Positions 1 to 6,354 of a stretch of DNA of 6,403 nucleotides are shown one piece after another. The translations under genes were made by a program, and so were the position numbers. The stretch is from Lachnospiraceae bacterium (lineage in GTDB: Bacteria; Bacillota; Clostridia; Lachnospirales; Lachnospiraceae): positions 1 to 6,403 of the forward strand of contig JAILNW010000441.1 in the NCBI GenBank assembly GCA_024691145.1, given 5' to 3'. Every line of letters begins with the position of its first letter. Position 1 is the first letter of the stretch. Under the pieces are notes generated by a model. It ran no database searches and was not told where the DNA came from. It was given only the letters and a program-made list of their open reading frames with translations.

Positions 1-26
1 TGTGATTTGTATTAATATAAATTAAA

Positions 27-455
27 TTACTTAGACATTACACCATTGTCAGTATCTACAGATACACTTGTTACATTACCATTAGTATCTACAGTAATTT
101 TAGCCTCAAAACTATTTGCACCACTTGACTTTGGTGATAACTTTCCACCACTTCCTAAGCTAGTTGCTAATTCAGCAGCAAGTTTTGGATATGTATCATC
201 AATTCCAGAACTATCAATAGTTATAGTTATGTCAGCTGGAGTTGTAGCAGTTACTTCTTCATAAACCTTTTCTTCTGCTAAAGCTGTATTAATGCAACTC
301 TTAATAGAATCACAAGTCTGCTTATCAGTAGAAACTCTTGATTTTTCAATATACTTCATAAGCTGTGGAGCAAGTGCTGCTGCAAGGATTGCCATAATGG
401 CAATAACGATAATTAACTCAACAAGAGAAAAACCTTTATTATCTAATTTTTTCAT
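27..455 (-). CDS. pilA: Type IVa prepilin, second tandem copy
   Basis: Structural subunit (pilin) of a type IV pilus, 142 aa from the chosen start. The 8-residue leader MKKLDNKG ends in the prepilin peptidase site G8|F9. The mature protein begins FSLVE with the conserved Glu at mature +5, followed by a hydrophobic helix (about residues 9-30) that serves as membrane anchor and fibre core. C48 and C54 lie in the following helical region. The C-terminal half is soluble and probably beta-rich. The frame is open to an upstream ATG at 473, but the ribosome binding site AAGGAG (465-470) lies inside those extra codons, 9 nt before the ATG at 455, exactly as in the neighbouring copy, so 455 is the start. 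It follows the other pilin by 33 nt, surely co-transcribed. Residues 1-58 are identical to that paralogue. Pilin identity is near certain; whether it is the major or a minor subunit is not visible. Confidence 0.93.
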   Translation of the reverse strand: MKKLDNKGFSLVELIIVIAIMAILAAALAPQLMKYIEKSRVSTDKQTCDSIKSCINTALAEEKVYEEVTATTPADITITIDSSGIDDTYPKLAAELATSLGSGGKLSPKSSGANSFEAKITVDTNGNVTSVSVDTDNGVMSK

Positions 456-464
456 AATATCATA

Positions 465-470
465 CTCCTT
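465..470 (-). promoter_or_regulatory. Ribosome binding site that fixes the start of the second pilin
   Basis: Minus strand AAGGAG, 9 nt before the ATG at 455. It overlaps the codons of the longer open frame that begins at 473, so it can only serve the internal ATG. The paralogous pilin has AAAGGAG (948-954) at the same 9-nt spacing. Confidence 0.85.
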
Positions 471-488
471 CATTAATTATATTAAAGA

Positions 489-938
489 TTATTTAGACAT
501 TACACCATTATTAGTATCTACAGATACATTTGTTACATTACCATTACTATCTACAGAAATTGTAGCTTCAAAGTATTCAGCTCCACTTGATTTTGGAGCA
601 AGTTTTCCACCATTACCTAAACTTGTCTTTAATTCATTAATAAAGTTTGTATAAGTTCCAGAAGGTGTTACAGCTGGATCATTATTTCCAGTAAATTTAA
701 CCTTTACATCTTTACCTAAGTTTGCAGTAGCAGTTACTTCCTTATAAACATTTTCTTCTGCAACTGCTGTGTTAATACAGCTCTTAATTGAATCGCAAGT
801 CTGCTTATCAGTTGATACTCTTGATTTCTCAATATACTTCATTAACTGAGGAGCAAGTGCTGCTGCAAGGATTGCCATAATGGCAATAACAATGATTAAC
901 TCAACTAAAGAAAAACCTTTGTTATCCAATTTCTTCAT
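489..938 (-). CDS. pilA: Type IVa prepilin, first tandem copy
   Basis: Type IV pilus subunit of 149 aa. The leader MKKLDNKG is cut before F9, with Glu at mature position +5 (E13) and a hydrophobic N-terminal helix at about residues 9-30 ending in APQL. C48 and C54 are conserved with the second copy. The C-terminal tail, from about the SLGNGGKLAPKSSGA segment to VMSK, is shared with the second copy, while residues about 68-105 differ in sequence and length (7 residues longer overall). Start at 938 is set by AAAGGAG 9 nt upstream and by agreement with the paralogue. It lies 76 nt downstream of pilC and 33 nt before the second pilin. The hairpin at 987-1006 in the pilC-pilin gap may adjust pilin expression relative to pilC. 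It is a secreted fibre component after cleavage and PilB-driven assembly. Confidence 0.94.
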   Translation of the reverse strand: MKKLDNKGFSLVELIIVIAIMAILAAALAPQLMKYIEKSRVSTDKQTCDSIKSCINTAVAEENVYKEVTATANLGKDVKVKFTGNNDPAVTPSGTYTNFINELKTSLGNGGKLAPKSSGAEYFEATISVDSNGNVTNVSVDTNNGVMSK

Positions 939-986
939 AATATCAATCTCCTTTTCTGATTTGAATTTGTTAGGGGTTTTATTAAA

Positions 987-1006
987 AATGCTTCACACTA
1001 AGCATT
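987..1006 (-). terminator. Weak hairpin between pilC and the first pilin, possible attenuator
   Basis: The perfect 7-bp inverted repeat AATGCTT / AAGCATT has a 6-nt loop (994-999) and begins 9 nt after the pilC stop. On the minus strand the 3' arm runs into a short T-run (ATTTTTAAT). The stem has few GC pairs, so it is at best a partial terminator or an RNA-processing/stability structure. No separate pilin promoter is convincing in the 76-nt gap. Confidence 0.35.
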
Positions 1007-1014
1007 ATTAATCA

Positions 1015-2229
1015 TTAAAGGTTATCAATACCACTGTACATACTAAACATTGGAGTCATAATAGCCATAACCATTACACCAACAATAAGAGCAAGTACAA
1101 CGATGATGATAGGTTCCATTGCTGATGATATTGACTGAGTTGCAATTTCAACCTCTTCATCATAATAATCAGCAACCTTAGTTAACATTTCTTCAACATT
1201 ACCTGTTTCCTCACCTATTCTTGTCATCTGACAAATCATAGCCGGAAATAATCCAGATTCAACAAGTGGAGTTGATAAAGCAACACCTCTTGCAACCTGT
1301 TCCTTTGCATCAAGTAATGCTTCTTTAAACCATATATTATCCATAGTCTTTGCGGTAATATCAATACATTCGATAAGCGGAAGACCTGCTGCCATTAATG
1401 TACTGATTGTTCTAGCGAATCTTGAACACGCACCCTTTACTGTCATGTTACCAACTATAGGAGCTTTCATTTTGAATTTTCCCAGAGCATGTACTCCATA
1501 GTCAGTTGACTTAAACATCTTAAATCCTACTATTAATGCTGCAATAAATGCAACAACTATATACCATTTCGTCTGCAGGAAGTTACTCATGGCAACTACC
1601 ATTCTAGTCATAAACGGAAGTTCCATACCCATGTCTGCGAACATTGTTTCGAAACTAGGTATAACAAGAACTAACATTGCGACGATAACTATAACCATTA
1701 CAACTAATACTACAACAGGATAAATCATGGCTTTCTTAACCATTGCTTTTATTCTGTTGTCCTTTTCAAAGTGAGTTGACATACGGTCAAATGCTATCTC
1801 CAAACTACCAGAAGCTTCACCTGCACTTACCATGTTTACAAGTATGCTAGGGAATACATCTGGATTCTCAGCCATGGCACTTGCTAATGTTTCACCTTTC
1901 TGAACCGAAAGCATAACATCCTTTAAAGCTTCCTGTAATGTAGGATTCTCACTTTGTTCCGCAAGCATCTCAAGGGCATTAATAACTGTAACACCGGCTG
2001 CAAGAATACTTACGAACTGCTTACAAAAAACACTCATATCTCTTGGAGTAACTTTCTTCTTTCCACCAAAGTTAAGATCTTTATTAAGAAGACTTCCTTC
2101 TTTAATGGAAATGATATCAAGTCCATCCGCCTTTAGCATTGATGCTGCAAGTTCTGGTGTGTCGGCCTCAAGGCTTCCTTTTTTGTTCTTGCCATTTGCA
2201 TCAACCGCTTCATATACATAGACGCTCAT
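1015..2229 (-). CDS. pilC: Type IV pilus inner-membrane platform protein PilC (GspF family)
   Basis: Polytopic membrane platform that couples the PilB and PilT motors to pilin insertion and extraction; 404 aa, normal for the family. There are two tandem GspF/T2SSF domains, at about residues 66-190 and 270-392. Predicted membrane helices lie at about 169-190 (after KKAMIYP), 222-238 and 372-392 (near EPIIIVVLALIVG). The repeated family motif is visible as SAGEASGSLE (135-144) and RIGEETGNVEEML (337-349). The open frame extends 39 codons upstream, but those cover the promoter and have no homology. The start at 2229 (MSVYVYEAVD) matches the usual PilC N-terminus and has GGAGG 7 nt upstream. It precedes the two pilins and follows pilT by 282 nt, with its own predicted promoter. 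Confidence 0.95.
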   Translation of the reverse strand: MSVYVYEAVDANGKNKKGSLEADTPELAASMLKADGLDIISIKEGSLLNKDLNFGGKKKVTPRDMSVFCKQFVSILAAGVTVINALEMLAEQSENPTLQEALKDVMLSVQKGETLASAMAENPDVFPSILVNMVSAGEASGSLEIAFDRMSTHFEKDNRIKAMVKKAMIYPVVVLVVMVIVIVAMLVLVIPSFETMFADMGMELPFMTRMVVAMSNFLQTKWYIVVAFIAALIVGFKMFKSTDYGVHALGKFKMKAPIVGNMTVKGACSRFARTISTLMAAGLPLIECIDITAKTMDNIWFKEALLDAKEQVARGVALSTPLVESGLFPAMICQMTRIGEETGNVEEMLTKVADYYDEEVEIATQSISSAMEPIIIVVLALIVGVMVMAIMTPMFSMYSGIDNL

Positions 2230-2236
2230 GTACCTA

Positions 2237-2241
2237 CCTCC
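2237..2241 (-). promoter_or_regulatory. Ribosome binding site of pilC
   Basis: GGAGG on the minus strand, 7 nt before the ATG at 2229. It supports this internal start over the longer frame opening at 2346, which would begin upstream of the predicted promoter. Confidence 0.85.
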
Positions 2242-2281
2242 ATTACTAGTATTATTTGTATGTATTATCATCTTTATATAT

Positions 2282-2310
2282 ATAATACCACAACTTTTTT
2301 TGTTTGTCAC
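2282..2310 (-). promoter_or_regulatory. Predicted sigma-A-type promoter of the pilC-pilin unit
   Basis: On the minus strand, -35 GTGACA (2305-2310), a 17-nt spacer, then -10 TATTAT (2282-2287). Each hexamer matches the consensus at 5 of 6 positions, and a TG one base upstream of the -10 makes it an extended -10. The start site would be near 2275, giving a leader of about 46 nt to the pilC ATG. The direct repeats at 2315-2372 begin 4 bp upstream of the -35 box. This is prediction by inspection only. Confidence 0.6.
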
Positions 2311-2314
2311 TAGT

Positions 2315-2372
2315 TTGTTCAAAATTTGTTCAAATTTAGGACACATTTCCTAATCTGTTCAAAATTTGTTCA
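2315..2372. repeat. Paired direct repeats upstream of the pilC promoter, candidate operator
   Basis: A 17-bp sequence, TGTTCAAAATTTGTTCA, occurs identically at 2316-2332 and 2356-2372, a 40-bp offset. Each copy contains two boxes of the type TTGTTCA, starting at 2315, 2326, 2355 (as CTGTTCA) and 2366, so within each pair the boxes are 11 bp apart, about one helical turn. On the minus strand the boxes read TGAACAA and sit just upstream of the -35 element, where an activator or response regulator would bind. The binding protein is unknown; LytTR-type regulators use tandem direct repeats in this position, but with a different consensus and spacing. Confidence 0.5.
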
Positions 2373-2404
2373 TATTTGGATTATATCTTATAATATCGAC
2401 ATTT

Positions 2405-2427
2405 TTCACTATTTACTTTATAGTGAA
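2405..2427. other. AT-rich hairpin in the pilT-pilC gap
   Basis: A perfect 8-bp inverted repeat TTCACTAT / ATAGTGAA with a 7-nt loop (2413-2419), 85 nt beyond the pilT stop. On the minus strand the 3' arm is followed by A residues, not a T-tract, so it is not a convincing terminator for pilT. It could be a processing structure or a binding site. The remaining gap between 2428 and 2511 is AT-rich without further clear signals. Confidence 0.3.
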
Positions 2428-2511
2428 TTTTAACTTTTTATGAATAATTTTACTTTATCTCGCTAAATTATTTTGTTAAATTATAACACAAACAATACTT
2501 GTTATGTTAGT

Positions 2512-3567
2512 TTAGAATAATTTCTTCATTAATGTTATTGGATCCTGTGCAAAGTTAATTGCATTTTCTGCCGATATTTCTTTTCTCGTGTAAAGTTCAA
2601 ATAAGTGATCGTCCATAGTCTGCATGCCGGCTTTTTTATTAGTCTGCATAATTGACTGTGTCTGATGTGATTTGGCTTCACGAATCAGGTTCTTAATAGC
2701 TGGATTTGCAAGCATAACTTCGAATGCAGCCACACGGCCTTTTCCTCCAGCTTTTGGAATAAGCTGCTGTGATATAATCGCTTCAAGTACGCTGGCTAAC
2801 TGTATTCTAACCTGCTGCTGCTGGTGTGGCGGGAATACGTCGATAACACGATCGATTGTACTTGCTGCACCAATTGTATGGAGTGTGGAGAATACCAAGT
2901 GTCCTGTTTCAGCAGCTGTAAGGGCGATACTTATAGTCTCCAAATCTCTCATCTCTCCTACGAGGATAACATCCGGATCCTCACGAAGAGCAACTCTTAA
3001 TGCATTTGCATAACTCTTTGAATCGATACCAATTTCTCTCTGGTTTACAATTGATTTCTTATGTGAGTGCAAGTACTCAATAGGATCCTCAAGTGTAATT
3101 ATATGAGAACTGAAGTTGTTATTAATTATACCTATAATAGAAGCAAGTGTTGTTGACTTACCTGAACCAGTAGGTCCTGTTACAAGTACAAGTCCTCTCT
3201 TTCTGTTTGCAAGATCAACTACTGCTGGTGGAACACCCAGTTTTTCCGGCTGTGGAATTACTGTATCAACAAGACGGATTGTAGCCGCATATGTTCCTCT
3301 CTGTTTAAATATATTAACACGGTATCTTCCTAAATCTCGAATTGCATAAGCATAGTCAACTTCACCATATTCATCCAAGATACTCTGATGATAAGGTTTT
3401 GTAATTGACATTACAAGTGCCTCTGTATCCTGTGGCATCAGTATAGGGTAATTCATTTCCCTAAGTGAACCATCGATACGGCACTTCGGACATACACCAA
3501 CCGATATATGTAAGTCGGATGCATTCCTTTCCTTTGCATTAATTAAAAGTTCCTCCATTGAAACCAT
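2512..3567 (-). CDS. pilT: Type IV pilus retraction ATPase PilT
   Basis: Cytoplasmic hexameric ATPase that drives pilus retraction, the basis of twitching motility and DNA uptake; 351 aa, usual length. It shows Walker A GPTGSGKST (131-139), Asp box ITLEDPIEY (157-165), Walker B VILVGEMRD (200-208) and His box TGHLVFSTLHT (221-231). The C-terminal AIKNLIRE (290-297) corresponds to the AIRNLIRE motif characteristic of PilT retraction motors and separates it from PilB. The N-terminal ASDLHI segment (16-21) is also family-typical. I chose the ATG at 3567 (MVSMEELL), which has a G-run 8 nt upstream as a modest Shine-Dalgarno. The frame also allows TTG at 3582, and a second ATG lies at 3558. It lies 125 nt after pilB, separated by a strong inverted repeat. 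Confidence 0.96.
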   Translation of the reverse strand: MVSMEELLINAKERNASDLHISVGVCPKCRIDGSLREMNYPILMPQDTEALVMSITKPYHQSILDEYGEVDYAYAIRDLGRYRVNIFKQRGTYAATIRLVDTVIPQPEKLGVPPAVVDLANRKRGLVLVTGPTGSGKSTTLASIIGIINNNFSSHIITLEDPIEYLHSHKKSIVNQREIGIDSKSYANALRVALREDPDVILVGEMRDLETISIALTAAETGHLVFSTLHTIGAASTIDRVIDVFPPHQQQQVRIQLASVLEAIISQQLIPKAGGKGRVAAFEVMLANPAIKNLIREAKSHQTQSIMQTNKKAGMQTMDDHLFELYTRKEISAENAINFAQDPITLMKKLF

Positions 3568-3641
3568 GTTTACTGCCCCCAATCTTTTTTAGTCTTTGCT
3601 TTGTTGTTAATAGTTTCTTTTTATATTTCCTTATTAATTCC

Positions 3642-3690
3642 TGTTACTATTTGCAGAACTTTAATTTCTTCCTTACTGCAAATAGTAACA
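3642..3690. other. Strong 15-bp inverted repeat between pilB and pilT
   Basis: TGTTACTATTTGCAG (3642-3656) and its exact reverse complement (3676-3690) flank a 19-nt loop. On the minus strand the stem starts 2 nt after the pilB stop codon. The sequence after the 3' arm is purine-rich (GGAATTAATAAGG) with no T-tract, so it is not a standard intrinsic terminator. It may protect the 3' end of pilB mRNA, guide processing between pilB and pilT, or act as a protein site. Confidence 0.6.
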
Positions 3691-3692
3691 TT

Positions 3693-5399
3693 TTACTCTT
3701 CAAATGAAATCTTCTTCATTTCCGGCATGGACGTTATTCCCTGAACTACGTACCTGCTGGCACTCATACGAAGTGTACTCATTCCTTCTTCAAGTGCCAC
3801 CTTCTTTATTTCTTCTGAATCTCCGCCCCTACTTATTACCGCTTTAATCTTAGGTGATATTGACATAATTTCATATACACCGATACGTCCTTTATAACCA
3901 GTTTCATTACAATCCATGCAGCCTGCAGGCTCATATATTGTAAGTTCCTGATTCGTGTCTACACCTAAAAGTTCCTTCTCCATGTCTGTCGCAATTTTGG
4001 CCTTTTTGCACTTCGGACAAAGTCTTCTAACAAGACGCTGTGCAATAACACCTACTGTTGAGTCTGCTATAAGGTATGGTTCAATACCCATATCTGCAAG
4101 ACGTGTAATAGTTGCTGCTGCACTGTTAGTATGGAGTGTACTAACAACAAGGTGACCTGTGATGGATGCTTTAACGGCAATTGATGCAGTCTCACCATCA
4201 CGGATCTCACCGATCATAATGATGTCGGGATCCTGACGGAGGATAGATCTAAGTGCCGCTGCAAATGTCATCTCGGCCTTTACATTAACCTGTACCTGAT
4301 TGATACCATTGATATTGGCTTCGACCGGGTCCTCTACAGTTATGATATTAACGTCCTCTGTATTCAGTTCACTAAGTGCTGTGTAGAGGGTTGTTGACTT
4401 ACCTGATCCTGTAGGTCCCGTTACCAGGATAATTCCATGAGGGTTAGCAAGTATACGGTCGAATTTCTCCATTTCTTCCTGTGAGAATCCAAGAGCAGAC
4501 TTTGGTTTTGTAAGTCCCTGCTTGGAAGTCATACGCATAACGACCTTCTCACCATAAACGGTAGGTAATATAGATACACGGATATCGTACTCTACCCCAT
4601 CAACTACCTGGGTAATACGACCATCCTGTGGTTTACGTTTTTCAGAGATATCCATTCCGCCAATGATCTTGATTCTGGCTACGATACCTGACAGTAAGCT
4701 TGTATCGTATGACATAGCTTCTTTTAAACATCCATCAATACGATATCTGATTCTTACCTTAGACTCTAATGCTTCTATATGAATATCGGAACATCTTTGT
4801 CTTGCTGCCTGGTCAATAATAGTCTTAACAAGTACAACGATAGGAGAATTGTCGATTTCTTCATTGGCTGCTGCAGTTTCTTCTGCTTTTTTGTTTGCCT
4901 GTTCGAGTTTCTCCTTTGTATACTGTTCAGCCATAGACTGGGCTTCTGACGTTCCAAAGTATCTGTCGATTGTAGATTTTATATCAGTAGGTGTTGCCGC
5001 TACTGGTTCTATCTGAAGATTAGTAACGATTGCGAGGTCATCCATTGCCATGATGTCCATTGGGTCTGACATGGCAACACGGAGCACGTTTGGATTAATA
5101 GGGTCAAATTCATATGGAATTAAACAATACTTTTTCATTATCTGATCACTTACTAATTTAAGAACATCATCATCTATATGATACCCCTGAAGTGATATAT
5201 ATCCTATTCCTAACTGTTTCTGAAGGGCCCTTGCAATATCTATTTCCTTGATTACACCCATGTTAACAAGGGTTTCACCTATTCTGGTTTTCTTTGCTTT
5301 ACCTTCAACAAGTGCCTCAGCAAGCTGGTCGCTTGTAATAAGCTTCTGCTCTAATAATATGTCTCCAAGTCTTTTCTTCTTTCTAACTCCAATCTCCAT
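3693..5399 (-). CDS. pilB: Type IV pilus extension ATPase PilB (GspE family)
   Basis: Cytoplasmic hexameric motor that powers pilin polymerisation through PilC; 568 aa, typical. The N-terminal MshEN-type region (about 10-150) has two tandem motifs, RLGDILL (10-16) onward and RIGETLV (39-45) onward, a fold that binds c-di-GMP in some relatives. A charged, Ala/Glu-rich linker (about 155-183) follows. The motor domain has SDIHIEA (204-210), Walker A GPTGSGKST (328-336), Asp box ITVEDPVE (353-360), Walker B IIMIGEIRD (393-401) and His box TGHLVVSTLHT (414-424). Cysteines C461/C464 and C494/C497 form the zinc motif of extension ATPases, absent from PilT. The start has AAAAGGAG 10 nt upstream. It is the first pilus gene of the cluster, followed by pilT. 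Confidence 0.96.
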   Translation of the reverse strand: MEIGVRKKKRLGDILLEQKLITSDQLAEALVEGKAKKTRIGETLVNMGVIKEIDIARALQKQLGIGYISLQGYHIDDDVLKLVSDQIMKKYCLIPYEFDPINPNVLRVAMSDPMDIMAMDDLAIVTNLQIEPVAATPTDIKSTIDRYFGTSEAQSMAEQYTKEKLEQANKKAEETAAANEEIDNSPIVVLVKTIIDQAARQRCSDIHIEALESKVRIRYRIDGCLKEAMSYDTSLLSGIVARIKIIGGMDISEKRKPQDGRITQVVDGVEYDIRVSILPTVYGEKVVMRMTSKQGLTKPKSALGFSQEEMEKFDRILANPHGIILVTGPTGSGKSTTLYTALSELNTEDVNIITVEDPVEANINGINQVQVNVKAEMTFAAALRSILRQDPDIIMIGEIRDGETASIAVKASITGHLVVSTLHTNSAAATITRLADMGIEPYLIADSTVGVIAQRLVRRLCPKCKKAKIATDMEKELLGVDTNQELTIYEPAGCMDCNETGYKGRIGVYEIMSISPKIKAVISRGGDSEEIKKVALEEGMSTLRMSASRYVVQGITSMPEMKKISFEE

Positions 5400-5423
5400 A
5401 CGTCATCTGCTCCTTTTGTCAGT

Positions 5424-5453
5424 ATTAAAACATTTGCCTAGATTTTTACGCAA
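5424..5453 (-). promoter_or_regulatory. Possible pilB promoter
   Basis: On the minus strand, TTGCGT (5448-5453), an 18-nt spacer, then TTTAAT (5424-5429) with a TG one base upstream (extended -10). The -35 match is weak. It lies in the 107-nt gap between the synthetase remnant and pilB and would give a leader of about 20 nt with AAAAGGAG (5410-5417). I see no clear terminator for the upstream gene in this gap. Confidence 0.3.
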
Positions 5454-5506
5454 CTATACTTAACAATTAATATATCGACCGGAATTATGTAAATATTAGT
5501 ATATAA

Positions 5507-6266
5507 TTAGAAAATTGTACCACATATATCTTCTGAATATAAAGAAAATGAAGATAATATTTTATCAAAAATTTCCTTAACCTTTGGGTGATTTGAAAAT
5601 TCTCTTATATTTATCTTTTCATTTTGAAATATTATATGATTTCCTGTTTCATTAAGATGTGTCACTAATAATAAAACAAGCGGTTTATGATTCATGATTT
5701 TATTATATTCATTTAAATCATTGATAACTGGATTAATAAATTCTTCTAAAGATTCATGACTTGCATATCGTATGTTTCCCTGCCATTCATTATGAACATT
5801 TGTTCTATCAAATACAATATCACCAAGTGCTGTTTTATCACATTCACATGGCAGCATACCTGCACCATGTCTTGTAACATAACTTCTTGTAACATACAAT
5901 ACCTCTGTCAGTTTAAGATTCCATTCTTTTAATAAGCAGGCAGTATTATAAAGACCTGTTTTTGATGCTGTAACATGAGGCATATATTTCTCATTATCTG
6001 CATCTAGAAGAAGCCCTTGGGATGTTTCAAATACTATATTTTCTATGTTTCTTATATTCTCCTCAGGCTTATCCCATATAGTAATATATTCTGCATTCCT
6101 CTTCATAAGTTCAGAAGCATTTCTTAATACCTCATCTGATGCAAGAAGCTCCTTATATTTCTCCTCAAAACCTGCAATCTTCTCTTCTGTTCTATTAATG
6201 CCATAATTTTCCCTTATTTCCTTCATTTTCTTATACAGGCTTTCAGCAGTATTTGATATAACAAAA
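5507..6266 (-). pseudogene. 5'-truncated adenylosuccinate synthetase-like gene (PurA superfamily remnant)
   Basis: C-terminal part of a protein resembling adenylosuccinate synthetase, which joins IMP and aspartate using GTP in AMP synthesis. From the ATG at 6226 the piece is 239 aa. FETSQGLLLD (66-75) matches the family FEGAQG.LLD block, VTASKT (85-90) the VTSSNT block, and YVTRHGAGMLPCE (116-128) the Y.TR.GAGPFPTE block. The frame stays open for 13 codons upstream of that ATG, up to the apparent insertion-sequence end at 6267, so the ATG is probably internal. The N-terminal part of about 430-residue relatives, with the GDEGKG nucleotide loop, is missing. The Arg-rich aspartate loop (GRRRR) is replaced by TNVHNEWQGNIRY (142-154), and the guanine-recognition TKLD by THLN (189-192), pointing to a divergent subfamily, perhaps PurZ-like, rather than housekeeping PurA. 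As it stands it should be inactive. Confidence 0.6.
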
Positions 6267-6293
6267 GGGGCTGTGAAAAAAGTCCTATAAAAA

Positions 6294-6329
6294 AAGAATC
6301 CTTATTGGAATACTCCTTTAAGGATTCTT
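6294..6329. terminator. Bidirectional terminator-like hairpin inside the IS end
   Basis: A perfect 11-bp inverted repeat AAGAATCCTTA / TAAGGATTCTT (arms 6294-6304 and 6319-6329) with a 14-nt loop. It has A7 on the left (6289-6295, overlapping the arm) and T5 on the right (6331-6335), so each strand has a U-run after the stem. Between an IS end and its transposase, such a structure would stop outside transcription from entering the element. Confidence 0.6.
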
Positions 6330-6354
6330 ATTTTTGTGTTATAATTATTCTGCC

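Noticed and set aside
46..654. Plus-strand open frames across the pilin genes (46-264 and 292-654)
   Set aside because: They are antisense shadows of the two pilins, with no ribosome binding sites or recognisable protein features.
939..1014. c-di-GMP riboswitch upstream of the pilins or pilC, as in some clostridial pilus operons
   Set aside because: Neither this gap nor 2230-2511 is GC-rich enough or shows the conserved aptamer sequence blocks.
2230..2346. 39-codon N-terminal extension of PilC
   Set aside because: It covers the predicted promoter and ribosome binding site and is unlike PilC N-termini, which begin at MSVYVYEAVD.
2483..2505. ATAACA/TGTTAT repeat just after pilT as a terminator
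   Set aside because: A 6-bp AT-only-type stem with an 11-nt loop and no clean U-run is not distinguishable from chance in such AT-rich sequence.
3568..3582. Extended PilT start at the TTG codon (3580-3582)
   Set aside because: It adds only five codons that overlap the G-run used as ribosome binding site, and ATG at 3567 fits better, though the TTG is not fully excluded.
4775..4957. Minus-strand open frame inside pilB in another frame
   Set aside because: It lies wholly within pilB, and its composition mirrors the charged linker of pilB; no independent support.
5472..5479. ATATCGAC shared between the pilB upstream gap and the pilC upstream gap (2393-2400)
   Set aside because: A single 8-mer match between two AT-rich gaps at different distances from the genes is weak evidence for a common operator.
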